DNA of 64,000 nt from Cytophagales bacterium (GTDB lineage: Bacteria > Bacteroidota > Bacteroidia > Cytophagales > Thermoflexibacteraceae), in contig JAAFJS010000001.1 in assembly GCA_013298985.1 (NCBI GenBank), positions 1 through 64,000 of the forward strand, written 5' to 3'. The notes beneath the pieces are model-generated. The model had not been told where the DNA came from. It saw only the letters and a list, made by a program, of their open reading frames with translations, and did no database searches. This document shows, piece by piece, positions 43,001-52,298 of the stretch. Each line of letters begins with the position of its first letter. Positions within the stretch are counted from its first letter, which is position 1. The translations under genes were made by a program, and so were the position numbers.

Positions 43001-43375
43001 ACCAGTTACTATCACTTCTGCAAGCTCTTTGCCATCTTCTGCAAGAACAAGATTCAAGTCTGTAGAGTTACCCAAACTCAAGTAAATATCTTCTTGCGTT
43101 TTCTCCTTGTAACCAATAAAGCTAACCATTATTTTATAAGGTCCACCAATCCTCATACCAGGAATAATGAAACGCCCACTTACTTGTGTAGAAGCACCAT
43201 AACGTGTGCCTGATGGCGTATGAACCGCAATTATATTAGCTCCAGGCAAGCCTTCGCCCTTGTCATCTTTGATAAAGCCTGTCATAGAGGCTGTAGTAAC
43301 GCCTTGTGCCTGTGTATGTTGCTGGGCGCAAATCACCAACAACGCAATAAAAAATACGAGTATTAGTTTTTTCAT
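40019..43375 (-). CDS. Oar-like TonB-dependent receptor
   Basis: A 1118-residue outer-membrane protein. A signal peptide ([21 protein letters not shown]) leads to a carboxypeptidase-regulatory-like beta domain (about 28-115, [20 protein letters not shown]). A plug domain follows (about 120-250, with [20 protein letters not shown] and [19 protein letters not shown]), then a long barrel of about 860 residues that ends YIFN. This order is that of Oar proteins (Myxococcus and Bacteroidota), which are TonB-dependent and have been linked to secretion or signalling. No TonB box can be named. No SusD-type lipoprotein gene is beside it, so it is not a standard SusCD pair. Confidence 0.9.
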   Translation of the reverse strand: MKKLILVFFIALLVICAQQHTQAQGVTTASMTGFIKDDKGEGLPGANIIAVHTPSGTRYGASTQVSGRFIIPGMRIGGPYKIMVSFIGYKEKTQEDIYLSLGNSTDLNLVLAEDGKELAEVIVTGERSSAFSSDRTGADATFGRDAINSLPTIGRTVNDIVKYNAYSNGRSFGGQDSRLNSFTIDGAVFNNGFGLGGSAQAGGRTGTSAVSIDALDEVQLNIAPYDVRQSGFAGASINAVTRSGTNEVSGSIYTLFRNSSGLAGNKVDGRDLPPGQLRLQENTYGFRVGLPIVKDKLFLFANVEQFTSSTPALDWVANAPGATGNVSRTTLADLQDLDQFMQTNFRRSLGALDNFNNESKSAKALFRIDYNISNNHKLAIRYSNHNSQSDVIISNSNSSQTAGNGNRTNLPLALSPQNTGYLIQDNTRSFAVELNSTFAGKFSNQFIGTYNKQIEDRKYKTDLFPSIDILRDGTTYTSIGFDPFTPSNKLSYATLNLTNNLTYFSGKHTWTFGLAYEYFKSDNLFFPVSNGSYVYNSIADFKTAALASISNPSATLSPVPVARYNYRYSLLPGNADPLQVLQVSTYSFYIQDEIQVNQNFKLTAGVRGDVFSYNNGTAAAFENTIVGNLTFRDENNSPYRVNTGAFPKPRLLLSPRVGFNWDVTGNKSTQIRGGTGIFVSRIPQVLVSNQLGNNGVNTGLLNVTNTTAFPFTLDPSRFRPSDTNIANLPPYAINATDENLRYPTVWKTNIAIDQKLPWGMIATFEVIYNKNINALRYIDANLKAPDRDFVGADTRDRFPAQGVTSTGTGAANTVNIARFYNPNISNAFVLKNTNIGDSYTITTKLERAAYKGLGFMVAYTYGMARDMQSVGSTVQANIATVAGQNYLAASFADNDLRHRFVGYVNYRINYGGKVGGSTMFTLGLVSNSGGKVSYTYGNDFNGDGQINDLIFVPNSASDLTFAPLTVGTGATARTFSPQEQQAAFDAYIEGNPYLKTRRGQTAERNGAYFPWLTRLDFTVVQEFYLKLGKKGKKNTIQLRMDMLNVGNWFNNAAGVFFANTTTNPLTIAAVDNTTGRPSYRLATQVVDGQTILLRDSFVKSISLDNAWQMQIGLRYIFN

Positions 43376-43854
43376 AACAAATCGTGAATTTTTTTAAATT
43401 GAAAATTTTGACCGCAAAATTAGTGTAAGAGGATAAGATTTAATAGTTAATTAGATTAACAAATTGAGAATGTATGTAACAATTTATTAATATTGGATTG
43501 TATCAAATTGGTTAAGTCATAGAAGAATTATCAAATAATCAACATAATAACAAACACAAATACAGGTGTAAGTAATTGATAATGAATTTTTTTTGAGATT
43601 TGTGCGCGGTATTGGTAATAATAACTGCCCAAAAATAAAAAGAAGGTTTCATATTGTTTTAAAAAATGAATTAAAAAGTTTGCCAAAAATTTATGTAGAG
43701 AAGTCCTCAAATTATAATTTACATTTCAATAAAAATTAATTTTTTGCATACAAATTGATTTTTTAAATTCAATAATTTCATTACTTTTGTGGCTTACTTA
43801 GCTATTAAGTATGTGCTATTTGTCATTTGTTATTCGTAATTAGTAATTAAATCA
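43376..43854. other. Divergent intergenic region
   Basis: These 479 bases lie between the minus-strand receptor gene and plus-strand parC. A TAATTTTG -7 box stands at 43415-43422 (minus) for the receptor gene and TACTTTTG at 43792-43799 (plus) for parC. An AT-rich tract of heptamer-like units (43803-43850) sits just before parC. No coding frame is seen. Confidence 0.55.
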
Positions 43855-46332
43855 ATGGAAGACAGCCACTTACATGATGTAATCCCTGTTTCGGGAATGT
43901 ATGAATCTTGGTTCTTAGAATATGCGTCCTATGTAATTTTAGAACGCGCCGTTCCTGCGCTGAATGACGGACTCAAGCCCGTTCAGCGTCGTATCCTCCA
44001 CGCGATGAAGGAGATGGACGATGGACGTTACAATAAAGTAGCCAATATCATAGGGCAGACCATGCAGTATCATCCACATGGAGATGCCTCCATTGGTGAT
44101 GCGATGGTGGGCTTAGGACAAAAAGATTTGCTCATAGATACGCAAGGAAACTGGGGTGATGTACGTACGGGTGATGGCGCGGCAGCTTCGCGCTACATAG
44201 AGGCGCGCCTGACCAAGTTTGCCTTAGAGGTCGTTTTCAATCCACAAACTACCGAGTGGCAACTTTCCTACGACGGACGCAAAAACGAGCCAATTACCCT
44301 GCCAGTAAAGTTTCCTTTGCTCTTGGCGCAAGGCACAGAAGGCATTGCTGTTGGGCTTTCCACCAAGATTTTACCACATAATTTTATCGAACTCATCAAA
44401 GCCTCCATAGACATTTTGAAGGGAAAGACGATTGAGATTTTCCCCGATTTCCCTACTGGCGGCATGGTAGATATAGCCCACTACAATCAAGGCAAAAAAG
44501 GAAGTAAGGTTCGCGTGCGTGCAAGAATAGAAGAATTAGATTCTAAAACACTGATAATCAAAGATGTTCCTTTTGGCATTACGACAGACGGACTGATGGA
44601 ATCTATTGTAAAGGCAAATGATGCAGGCAAAATAAAAATCAAAAAAGTTACGGACAATACCGCCAAAGAGGTGGAGATTCAGGTAGCCTTAGCCCCAGGC
44701 GTTTCCCCTGATATTACCATGAGTGCGCTCTATGCTTTTACGGACTGCGAAGTGTCCATCTCACCCAATGCCTGCGTGATTATAGACGACAGACCGCTTT
44801 TTACCAGCGTAGATGAAATGCTCAAAGTTTGCACTGAAAATACGGTCAAACTCCTTGAAAAAGAATTGTTTATCCGCAAAAACGAATTATTGGAAAAACT
44901 CTTATATTCTTCACTGGAAAAGATTTTTATCGAGAATAGAATTTATAGAAACATAGAGGAAGCCACCACTTGGGAAATGGTTTTGCAAATTATTGATGAA
45001 GGAATTACGCCCTATAAACCGCAGTTTTACAGAGAGATAACCCAAGACGACATCGCCAAACTTACCGAAATCAAAATCAAAAGAATTTCCAAATATGATG
45101 CTTTCAAGGCAGACGAACTGATGCGAAATTTGGAAAATGAACTCACCGAAGTCGAGTTCAACCTTTCCAATTTGACTGAATATGCCATCAATTTCTACAA
45201 AAATCTCTTAAATAAATACAGCAAAGGCAAGGAACGCAGAACGGAAATTCGCACTTTTGATACCATCACCGCCACCAAAGTAGCCGCCAATAACCAAAAA
45301 CTCTACGTCAATAGATTGGAAGGATTTATTGGTTATGGCTTGAAAAAAGATGAATATGTAGCTGATTGCTCTGATATTGATGATGTAATTGTATTTTTGC
45401 GTGATGGAAAATTCAAAGTAGTCAAAATTGCAGACAAAGTTTTTGTGGGCAAAGACATTATTCATATTGAGGTTTTTAACAAAGATGATGAACGCAAAGT
45501 GTTTAATGCCACGTATTTAGATGGAGAAACTGGCACTACTTATGTCAAACGTTTCCAAGTAGGGGGCATCACTCGCGACCGCGAGAATGACCTTACCCGC
45601 GGCACAAAGCTCTCCAAAGTATTGTACTTTACCGCGAATCCTAATGGCGAAGCAGAAACAGTTACAGTTCAGCTTACCCCTGCGTGCAAAGCCAAAATCA
45701 AGGTTTTTGACTTTGACTTTGCGACGCTGGCTATCAAAGGGCGTTCCGCACAAGGCAATATCCTCACCAAATACCCCGTCCGCAACGTCAAATTCAAGAT
45801 AGCAGGCGGCTCTACCCTGGGCGGACTCAATATTTATTATGACAACAAAATAGGTAGGCTAAACACCGAAGAAAGAGGCATTTATCTCGGCTCTTTCCAG
45901 TCTGACGACAAAATTTTGGCACTTTATACAGACGGCTCTTACCAAATTATGAACGCAGATTTGACCAATCGCTATGAGATTGCCGAAGTAGTGAGTTTGC
46001 ATAAATTTGACCCCAAAGTAGTAATTTCAGCGATTTACTTTGATGGAGAGCATGAAAGTTTTTATATCAAACGTTTCCTCATAGAAACTACTACTATCGG
46101 GAAAACTTTTTCTTTTATCACCGAACATAAAAAGTCTAAGCTACTCTTGGTAACGGCTGACGAGCAACCACAGTTCAAAATGGTCTATACCAATGAGGTT
46201 AAAAAAGAGGTCAGCAATATCTATGACGTAGATTTGCTCACCGAAGTTCGTGGCTGGAAGGCATTAGGAACAAGGTTGCCGCAACAAAGAATCAAAACAG
46301 TACAGATAGTTTCCTCAGAAGAGGGCGAGTAA
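43855..46332 (+). CDS. parC: DNA topoisomerase IV subunit A
   Basis: An 825-residue type IIA topoisomerase A subunit. The quinolone-determining region (NIIGQTMQYHPHGDASIGDAM) and the catalytic Tyr114 (AAASRYIEARLT) are clear. The C-terminal beta-pinwheel (about 490-825) lacks a GyrA-box of the QRRGGKG kind, so I favour topoisomerase IV (chromosome decatenation) over gyrase. The partner parE is not in the window. The start at 43855 fits the family N-terminus (YESWFLEYASYVILERAVP). Confidence 0.92.
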   Translation: MEDSHLHDVIPVSGMYESWFLEYASYVILERAVPALNDGLKPVQRRILHAMKEMDDGRYNKVANIIGQTMQYHPHGDASIGDAMVGLGQKDLLIDTQGNWGDVRTGDGAAASRYIEARLTKFALEVVFNPQTTEWQLSYDGRKNEPITLPVKFPLLLAQGTEGIAVGLSTKILPHNFIELIKASIDILKGKTIEIFPDFPTGGMVDIAHYNQGKKGSKVRVRARIEELDSKTLIIKDVPFGITTDGLMESIVKANDAGKIKIKKVTDNTAKEVEIQVALAPGVSPDITMSALYAFTDCEVSISPNACVIIDDRPLFTSVDEMLKVCTENTVKLLEKELFIRKNELLEKLLYSSLEKIFIENRIYRNIEEATTWEMVLQIIDEGITPYKPQFYREITQDDIAKLTEIKIKRISKYDAFKADELMRNLENELTEVEFNLSNLTEYAINFYKNLLNKYSKGKERRTEIRTFDTITATKVAANNQKLYVNRLEGFIGYGLKKDEYVADCSDIDDVIVFLRDGKFKVVKIADKVFVGKDIIHIEVFNKDDERKVFNATYLDGETGTTYVKRFQVGGITRDRENDLTRGTKLSKVLYFTANPNGEAETVTVQLTPACKAKIKVFDFDFATLAIKGRSAQGNILTKYPVRNVKFKIAGGSTLGGLNIYYDNKIGRLNTEERGIYLGSFQSDDKILALYTDGSYQIMNADLTNRYEIAEVVSLHKFDPKVVISAIYFDGEHESFYIKRFLIETTTIGKTFSFITEHKKSKLLLVTADEQPQFKMVYTNEVKKEVSNIYDVDLLTEVRGWKALGTRLPQQRIKTVQIVSSEEGE

Positions 46333-46427
46333 AATCCATATTTTTTTTAACATGGTTTTTTTGAAAAGCAAGAAATTTTTATTACTTTATTATTTACCTT
46401 GCTCTCCAATTTAAACCAACAACGCAA

Positions 46428-47711
46428 ATGAATACTGGATATAAATGGTATGTGGTCGTGATATTGATGATAGCCTACATCTTTTCTTTTATTGACCGCT
46501 ATATTGTGAACCTGCTGATAGAGCCTATGAAAAAAGACATGGGCGTTTCTGATACACAGGCAAGCCTACTGATAGGCGCAAGTTTTGCCTTGTTTTATGC
46601 CACGCTGGGCATTCCGATTGGTAGGTTGGCTGACAGCAAAAACCGCAAAAACATCATAGCGGCTGGCGTTGCCCTGTGGAGTCTGATGACGGCGGTTTGT
46701 GGGCTTGCTCAGAGCTACACACAGCTATTTCTGGCGCGCATAGGCGTAGGTGTGGGCGAGGCAACTCTTTCTCCCTCCGCTTATTCGCTGATTACAGATT
46801 ATTTTCCCAAAGAAAAATTGGCAACGGCACTAAGCGTCTATTCCATGGGTATTTACTTGGGGGCGGGCTTATCCTACATCATTGGTGGTAAAATCCTGAC
46901 CGAAGTAATGCCTTTGGGCGAGGTGATACTCCCCTTGGTTGGCAAAATATTCTCTTGGCAGTTGGTCTTTTTTTATGTGGGCTTGCCAGGGCTAATCGTG
47001 GCTGTTTTGGTGTTTTTTATCAGAGAACCAGCCAGAAAAGGGATTGGTAGCGAGCAGATAAGCACCTCAGAAATTATCAGTTATTTACGAAAAAACGGAC
47101 AAATTTTTGGCTTACTTTCTATTGGTTCTGCACTTTTTTGCATTACGAGCTATGGTGCAGGGGTTTGGATTCCTACTTTTCTCATCAGAATACATAAAAT
47201 GCCCGTAGGTGAGGTGGGTACGTTTGTAGGCTTGGCATCTATGATTTTTGCACCCATTGGCTTGATATTGGGCGGAAGTTTAGCGGATTTTTGGACGCGC
47301 AAAGATGTAAATGGCGCAAAAATAAAGGTTTGCCTCTGGGTAACACTGCTTTGGTTGCCCTTTAATTTTGCTTATACCTTAGCCAGTGATTTAACAGTAA
47401 CGAAGATTTTTATTTGTATCTACCTCGCCCTGTCGAGCGCAAGCATAGGTACAGGGGCGGCAATCGTGCAAGAAATTATGCCCGCCAATATGCGGAGTAC
47501 AGCCTCCGCACTTTATCTTTTTGCCCAAAACTTCGTGGGCTTGATAGTGGGACCCGCAAGTATCGCTATCTTAAATGATTACGTTTTCAAAGACCCACAA
47601 GCCGTAGGAAAATCACTGATGATTGTCCCTATTTTTTCGCTATTGAGTGCGGCTCTTTTTTATTATTTGGCATTAGAAAATGCGAAGAAATCAAAATTAT
47701 TAATCCAATAA
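46428..47711 (+). CDS. MFS transporter (spinster-like)
   Basis: A 427-residue inner-membrane protein with twelve helices. The N-terminus (YIFSFIDRYIVNLLIEPMKKDMGVSDTQASLL) and the A-motif GRLADSKNRKNIIAAGVALWS match the major facilitator superfamily, group of spinster-like carriers (sphingolipid and sugar transporters in eukaryotes, unknown solutes in bacteria). There is no operon partner. The substrate is not known. Confidence 0.9.
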   Translation: MNTGYKWYVVVILMIAYIFSFIDRYIVNLLIEPMKKDMGVSDTQASLLIGASFALFYATLGIPIGRLADSKNRKNIIAAGVALWSLMTAVCGLAQSYTQLFLARIGVGVGEATLSPSAYSLITDYFPKEKLATALSVYSMGIYLGAGLSYIIGGKILTEVMPLGEVILPLVGKIFSWQLVFFYVGLPGLIVAVLVFFIREPARKGIGSEQISTSEIISYLRKNGQIFGLLSIGSALFCITSYGAGVWIPTFLIRIHKMPVGEVGTFVGLASMIFAPIGLILGGSLADFWTRKDVNGAKIKVCLWVTLLWLPFNFAYTLASDLTVTKIFICIYLALSSASIGTGAAIVQEIMPANMRSTASALYLFAQNFVGLIVGPASIAILNDYVFKDPQAVGKSLMIVPIFSLLSAALFYYLALENAKKSKLLIQ

Positions 47712-47822
47712 TTTCCTTTAAGTAGCTGCACAAAACCAGTTTAATAATTATGAAATTTTTTGTAAAATATTGATTATGAATTAATTGCGTTTAATTCATA
47801 ATTACTTATAATCTCTAAAAAC

Positions 47823-48527
47823 TTATTGGAGAGGAACTTCTTGATTTTCCTCTTTTACTTTTTCTATTTTCCCAGCAGGACTAATTTTATAAATTTTTTC
47901 ATGTAGGGTTTGCCTTTGCAATTTTGCTTGCTCTTTCCCTGCTTCGAATAGGTAATCATTTGTCAAATTATTGATATGAATAGTGCTATCCGCTTTGACC
48001 ATAGAGATTCGATTCTGTTCCGTAGGTGGCAGCGTGCTTTCTGGTTTGTGAAACAAAATTTCGTCTATTTTTTTTCCATCTTTATCTATTGTTGCCAAGA
48101 AAATATAAATTTCGTCAGCAGGAGGCAGATTATTGCGGGCGTACAAAATAACTGAAAACGTAGCAGTTTCAAAAAACTTACCGACATGATAAAATTTGCA
48201 GCAAGGTGTATTTGCATTTGTGGAGTCTGAGCTTGGCTCTTTGGTCAGGCTGTCCAGATAAAACACCTTCCTAAATGAAGAGTCAATATGATGGTTTTCA
48301 GTGAGTAAGGCGGTAAATGCGGCATAGTTTTTATTGTCAGTTCGCATCTCATAAGGCAGGGACAGCGGCGCAAACTTTTCTTTAAATTGCTTATAAAGCG
48401 CAAAACTTTGATTGTTATTTTCTGCGTTTCCTGTATTTTCTGTAGTGGAGTTACCACAAGAAAAAATAAAAAACAACAATGCCAAAAATGCAGTATTTAA
48501 AACTGTCTTTTTCACTAAAATATTCAT
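47823..48527 (-). CDS. Hypothetical lipoprotein
   Basis: A 234-residue protein with a lipoprotein signal (FLALLFFIFSCGNST, Cys24). A short Asn/Thr/Glu-rich linker follows, then a beta-rich body of about 190 residues. The family is not recognised. Cys112 and Cys113 (PCCKFYHVGKFFE) are adjacent, which is unusual and may be a disulphide or metal site. It stands alone between the MFS gene and ppiD. Confidence 0.75.
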   Translation of the reverse strand: MNILVKKTVLNTAFLALLFFIFSCGNSTTENTGNAENNNQSFALYKQFKEKFAPLSLPYEMRTDNKNYAAFTALLTENHHIDSSFRKVFYLDSLTKEPSSDSTNANTPCCKFYHVGKFFETATFSVILYARNNLPPADEIYIFLATIDKDGKKIDEILFHKPESTLPPTEQNRISMVKADSTIHINNLTNDYLFEAGKEQAKLQRQTLHEKIYKISPAGKIEKVKEENQEVPLQ

Positions 48528-48855
48528 TGTTAAGTAATTATAAATTATGAGTTATAAATTATGAATACAAATATTTAATAATCAATGTTCTATGTAATAA
48601 TTGAAATATAGACTGATTTTGTGTTGCTACTTAAAATTTATATTTTTTGTTCTCAGCCATTAATTTTATAAAGACACAACAAGGTTTTCAAAGATTTAAC
48701 CTTATATAATGAACACAAAAATAGTTAAAAAATCGTGATTAAAGCGGTTAAAAACTAAAAAAACTAATTATTTATTAAAACCTGTTAAAAAATAGTAGTT
48801 TTTATTGACTTAAACCAAATATGTGCTTACCTTTGCAGTCTTAAAATTTTAGCGT
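48528..48855. other. Intergenic region before ppiD
   Basis: These 328 bases hold an AT-rich heptamer-like repeat tract at 48531-48567 near the lipoprotein start, and the ppiD promoter at 48805-48835. I see no open frame. Confidence 0.5.
48805..48835 (+). promoter_or_regulatory. Promoter of ppiD
   Basis: TTG (48805-48807), 20 bases, then TACCTTTG (48828-48835). This is a very strong match to the Bacteroidota consensus, with the ATG 20 bases after the -7 box. Confidence 0.75.
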
Positions 48856-50979
48856 ATGGCAATTATTTCAAAAATTAGAGAAAAAGCAACGGTAGCAGTA
48901 GGTGTTATTGCAGTTGGTTTGATTTTATTCATTGTAGGAGGAGATATTTTTTCCCCTAACTCCATGATTATGCAAGGTTTTGGTAAGCCCAAAGTAGGTG
49001 TGATTGACGGTACAGAGATTACCTATCAGGAATACTCTAACGAACTCAACGCACTGGTGGCTAAATATACCGCCCAAATCGGAAGAACGCCCAATGAAAC
49101 GGAGATGGATTATATCCGCCCAGAAGCCTTCAATAAGCTGGTAGATAAGCTGGTGATGAGCAAAGAATATGAAAAACTGGGGATTGCTGTTACCAAAGAG
49201 GAAATTACAGACATGATTCAGGGGAACAATATCCACCCAAGCTGGGCGCAAAGTTTTACTAATCCGCAAACAGGGCAGTTGGATAAAAGTCAGATAATCA
49301 ATTTCTTGAAAAATATTGGTCAGGCACAGCCAGAACAACAAATGCAATTCTACACTTTTGAGGCATCACTTGCCCCTGAAAGAAGCAGAGAAAAATACCA
49401 AAAATTGTTTGACCTTTCTACTTATGTTACTAAAAAAGAAGCAGAGGGCTACTACAAAGAGCAAAATGCAAGGTTAAATTTGAAATATGTAGCTGTTCCT
49501 TTCTTCTTAGTGCCAGACTCGACGGTCAAAGTTACTGACAAACAACTGGAAGAATATTTTAATAAAAATGCCGCAAAGTACAAGACCAAAGAAAATAGAG
49601 CTATCGAATATGTGCCTTTTTCTTTCAAACCATCTTCTGTGGATTCTGCCACTGTAAAGAAAAGTTTAGATGATTTGATACCACAGTTTGGTAGTACGAC
49701 AGATGATGAGGTTTTTGCAAATTCCAATTCTGATGTAAATAAGAATGTTGGTACAGTGAAGCCTTCTGACCTTCCCAAAGATTTGGCAGGCTTAGTGTTA
49801 GAAAAAGGAAAAGTTTATGGACCCTTTTTAGACAAAGAAAAAGGAGTGTATGCCCTACACAAATATATTGCTACAGAAGAAGACTCTGTGTATTCTATGA
49901 AGGCGAGCCACATCTTGTTTGATACTACACAAAAATCAGTAGCTGAAAAAGCAGAAATCAAAACAAAAGCAGAAGCCGCACTTACTCAACTAAAAGGTGG
50001 ACAAAACTTCGAGATTTTCGCAGGTATCTATGGTACTGACGGTACGAAAGACAAAGGTGGTGATTTGGGTTGGTTTACAGAAAAGCAAATGGTGGGACCT
50101 TTTGAGAAAGCGGTGATGTCTGCTACCCAAGAAGGCTTAGTGGGCAATTTGACAGCTACTCAATTTGGTTATCACATCATCAAAGTTACAGGGGTAAAAA
50201 GCAAAACCAAATACAAGTTGGCGAGTATCATCAAGGAAATTCTGCCAAGTGATGCAACCAGAGAAAAAGCATATAGAGATGCTTCGAACTTTGCCACTGC
50301 AAAAGACATCAAAGAATATGTGGACAAAGTAAGCGCGGCAAAGTTAATCAGTTTGCAAGCCTTAAATATAGCCAAAGATGCTCGTTTTATCAATAACCTC
50401 ACTGGTGGAAAAATACGTGAAATTGCTCGCTGGGCATATAATGATGCAAAATTAGGTCAAGTTTCTCCTGTTTTTGAGTTAGACGACAGCCAGCAATACA
50501 TTGTTGCTGTATTGAGAGGTGTGATTGAAAAAGGTGATGCAACTTGGGAAGATTTGAAAGATGAATTGGCAGTTGAAGTTCGCAAGGAATTGAAGGGAAA
50601 ACAAATCATGGAAAAATTGGCAAAAGTAGCTAATGTAGACTTGGAAGCAATCGCTGCTGCCTACGGCACGAATGTAGTGGTTACTTCTATGCCCGATATA
50701 ACTATGCAAACACCTTCTTTGAATGGAGTAGGATATGCGCCTATCGCAATAGGCAAGGCTTTTGGCATGAAAAAAGGTCAGAAAACAGGAATTTTCAAAG
50801 ACGATAGCGCAATTATGGCACTTGAAGTGATTGAAGTTTCCGAAGCGGCAGAAGTAGCAGATTACAATACATACAAAGAGCAGTTAGTTGGCAGAAGAAC
50901 TTCACAAACAGGGGAAAAATTGCTGAAAGCTGTGAAAAAAATTACCAAAACAGAAAGTGATTTGGCAAAATATTATTAA
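48856..50979 (+). CDS. ppiD: PpiD-like periplasmic peptidyl-prolyl isomerase
   Basis: A 707-residue inner-membrane-anchored foldase. One N-terminal helix (about 12-31, VAVGVIAVGLILFIVGGDIF) holds the protein in the membrane. A SurA-N-type chaperone region follows (about 45-180), then a parvulin domain (about 348-450, SMKASHILFDTTQKS and GGDLGWFTEKQMVGPFEKAV), and a second region (about 470-690) in which the parvulin shape is degenerate. It aids folding of secreted and outer-membrane proteins, which this genome seems to make in quantity. The promoter is strong. Confidence 0.9.
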   Translation: MAIISKIREKATVAVGVIAVGLILFIVGGDIFSPNSMIMQGFGKPKVGVIDGTEITYQEYSNELNALVAKYTAQIGRTPNETEMDYIRPEAFNKLVDKLVMSKEYEKLGIAVTKEEITDMIQGNNIHPSWAQSFTNPQTGQLDKSQIINFLKNIGQAQPEQQMQFYTFEASLAPERSREKYQKLFDLSTYVTKKEAEGYYKEQNARLNLKYVAVPFFLVPDSTVKVTDKQLEEYFNKNAAKYKTKENRAIEYVPFSFKPSSVDSATVKKSLDDLIPQFGSTTDDEVFANSNSDVNKNVGTVKPSDLPKDLAGLVLEKGKVYGPFLDKEKGVYALHKYIATEEDSVYSMKASHILFDTTQKSVAEKAEIKTKAEAALTQLKGGQNFEIFAGIYGTDGTKDKGGDLGWFTEKQMVGPFEKAVMSATQEGLVGNLTATQFGYHIIKVTGVKSKTKYKLASIIKEILPSDATREKAYRDASNFATAKDIKEYVDKVSAAKLISLQALNIAKDARFINNLTGGKIREIARWAYNDAKLGQVSPVFELDDSQQYIVAVLRGVIEKGDATWEDLKDELAVEVRKELKGKQIMEKLAKVANVDLEAIAAAYGTNVVVTSMPDITMQTPSLNGVGYAPIAIGKAFGMKKGQKTGIFKDDSAIMALEVIEVSEAAEVADYNTYKEQLVGRRTSQTGEKLLKAVKKITKTESDLAKYY

Positions 50980-51057
50980 TTTTGTAACTCATTTCTGAGT
51001 TTTTAATTCAAAAGTCTATTTAAGTACATTTTACACGATTTTAAAAAAATTAAGTCC

Positions 51058-51303
51058 ATGAAAAAAGATATTCACCCTAATTATAGAGAGGTAGTTTTCT
51101 TAGATACATCAATCAATCAAAAGTTTACTACGCGTTCTACTGTTGATACCAAAGATACTATCGTAATGGAAGATGGCAAAACCTATCCATTGGTAAAGAT
51201 TGAGGTTAGCTCGGCTTCTCACCCATTCTACACAGGCAGCAAGTCCAACTTGTTCGGTGTGGCAGGTAGAGTAGAGCGTTTCAACAAGAAATACGGCAAA
51301 TAG
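51058..51303 (+). CDS. rpmE: Ribosomal protein L31, type B
   Basis: An 81-residue L31 of the form without the zinc-binding Cys motif. [17 protein letters not shown] and [30 protein letters not shown] are the family marks. Loss of the Cys set (type B) is usual in zinc-sparing ribosomes. It is followed by its own terminator at 51333-51366. Confidence 0.96.
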   Translation: MKKDIHPNYREVVFLDTSINQKFTTRSTVDTKDTIVMEDGKTYPLVKIEVSSASHPFYTGSKSNLFGVAGRVERFNKKYGK

Positions 51304-51332
51304 TTCGTATTTGTATCAAGAAATATAATATT

Positions 51333-51366
51333 AAAAGCGTGTCTTGGCAACAAGATGCGCTTTTTT
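51333..51366 (+). terminator. Terminator after rpmE
   Basis: AAAAGCGTGTCTT pairs with AAGATGCGCTTTT through two wobble pairs around GGCAAC, followed by T residues. Confidence 0.75.
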
Positions 51367-51500
51367 GATTTGATTGCCCACAAAATTAACCATGCAATTT
51401 GTCCATAAAAAAATTGCCCAAATTACATCAATCGCGTATTTTTGCGATATAATATTTTAGGAAGTTTTAGCACTAAAAAGTAACTCAAAGAGAAAAATAA

Positions 51501-52181
51501 ATGAAGAAAGTCATCATTGCCATCGATGGATATTCTGCCTGTGGTAAAAGTTCTACTGCCAAAGCAGTAGCTAATATTCTCAATTACAGTTACATAGATA
51601 CAGGTGCAATGTATAGAGCCGTTACGCTTTATTTCCTCCAAAACTTTGTGAGCCTGACTAATCCTGTCGAGATTGATAGTAGCCTCAAAGAAATAGACAT
51701 TGAGTTTCGCTATAATACCAAGACGGGCAAGTCTGACACTTATCTCAATGGACTAAATGTGGAAAACGAAATCAGGCAAATGACTGTTTCGAATAGCGTA
51801 AGCGAGGTAAGTGCTATCTCAGCAGTAAGGAGATTTTTGGTAGCCCAACAACAGAAAATGGGCAAGAAAAAGGGAATTGTGATGGACGGTCGCGACATTG
51901 GAACGGTGGTTTTTCCAGAAGCCGAACTCAAAATTTTTATGAATGCTGATATGATGGTTCGCGCCAAACGTCGCCAAGACGAACTCTTAGAAAAAGGTGA
52001 TTTGGTGCGATTAGAAGATATTATTGACAATCTGAAAAAGCGTGATTTGATAGATACCTCGCGTGCGGATAGCCCTCTCAGGCAGGCAAATGACGCACAG
52101 GTGATTGATACGACCTATATTACGTTTGAGGAACAAGTGGAAATGATTATTGAGGCGGTTGGTGAAAAAATACTGTCATAG
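51501..52181 (+). CDS. cmk: Cytidylate kinase
   Basis: A 226-residue kinase that phosphorylates CMP/dCMP. P-loop AIDGYSACGKSSTAKAVA (about 5-22), the YIDTGAMYRAVTLYFL segment and the DGRDIGTVVFPEAELKIF core are clear, and the ending AQVIDTTYITFEEQVEMI is typical. Length is normal for the longer CMK form with an inserted NMP-binding region. In many Bacteroidota it is next to ispH, but not here. Confidence 0.96.
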   Translation: MKKVIIAIDGYSACGKSSTAKAVANILNYSYIDTGAMYRAVTLYFLQNFVSLTNPVEIDSSLKEIDIEFRYNTKTGKSDTYLNGLNVENEIRQMTVSNSVSEVSAISAVRRFLVAQQQKMGKKKGIVMDGRDIGTVVFPEAELKIFMNADMMVRAKRRQDELLEKGDLVRLEDIIDNLKKRDLIDTSRADSPLRQANDAQVIDTTYITFEEQVEMIIEAVGEKILS

Positions 52182-52298
52182 ATTTCCTCATTTGATTTGT
52201 TAGCATTTGGGCGAATAATTTATATATCTTTGTAATGCAATTATCTCATATATATTTATAAAAAAATATCAAAAAACTTTGAACTCCCAACCTTTTTT

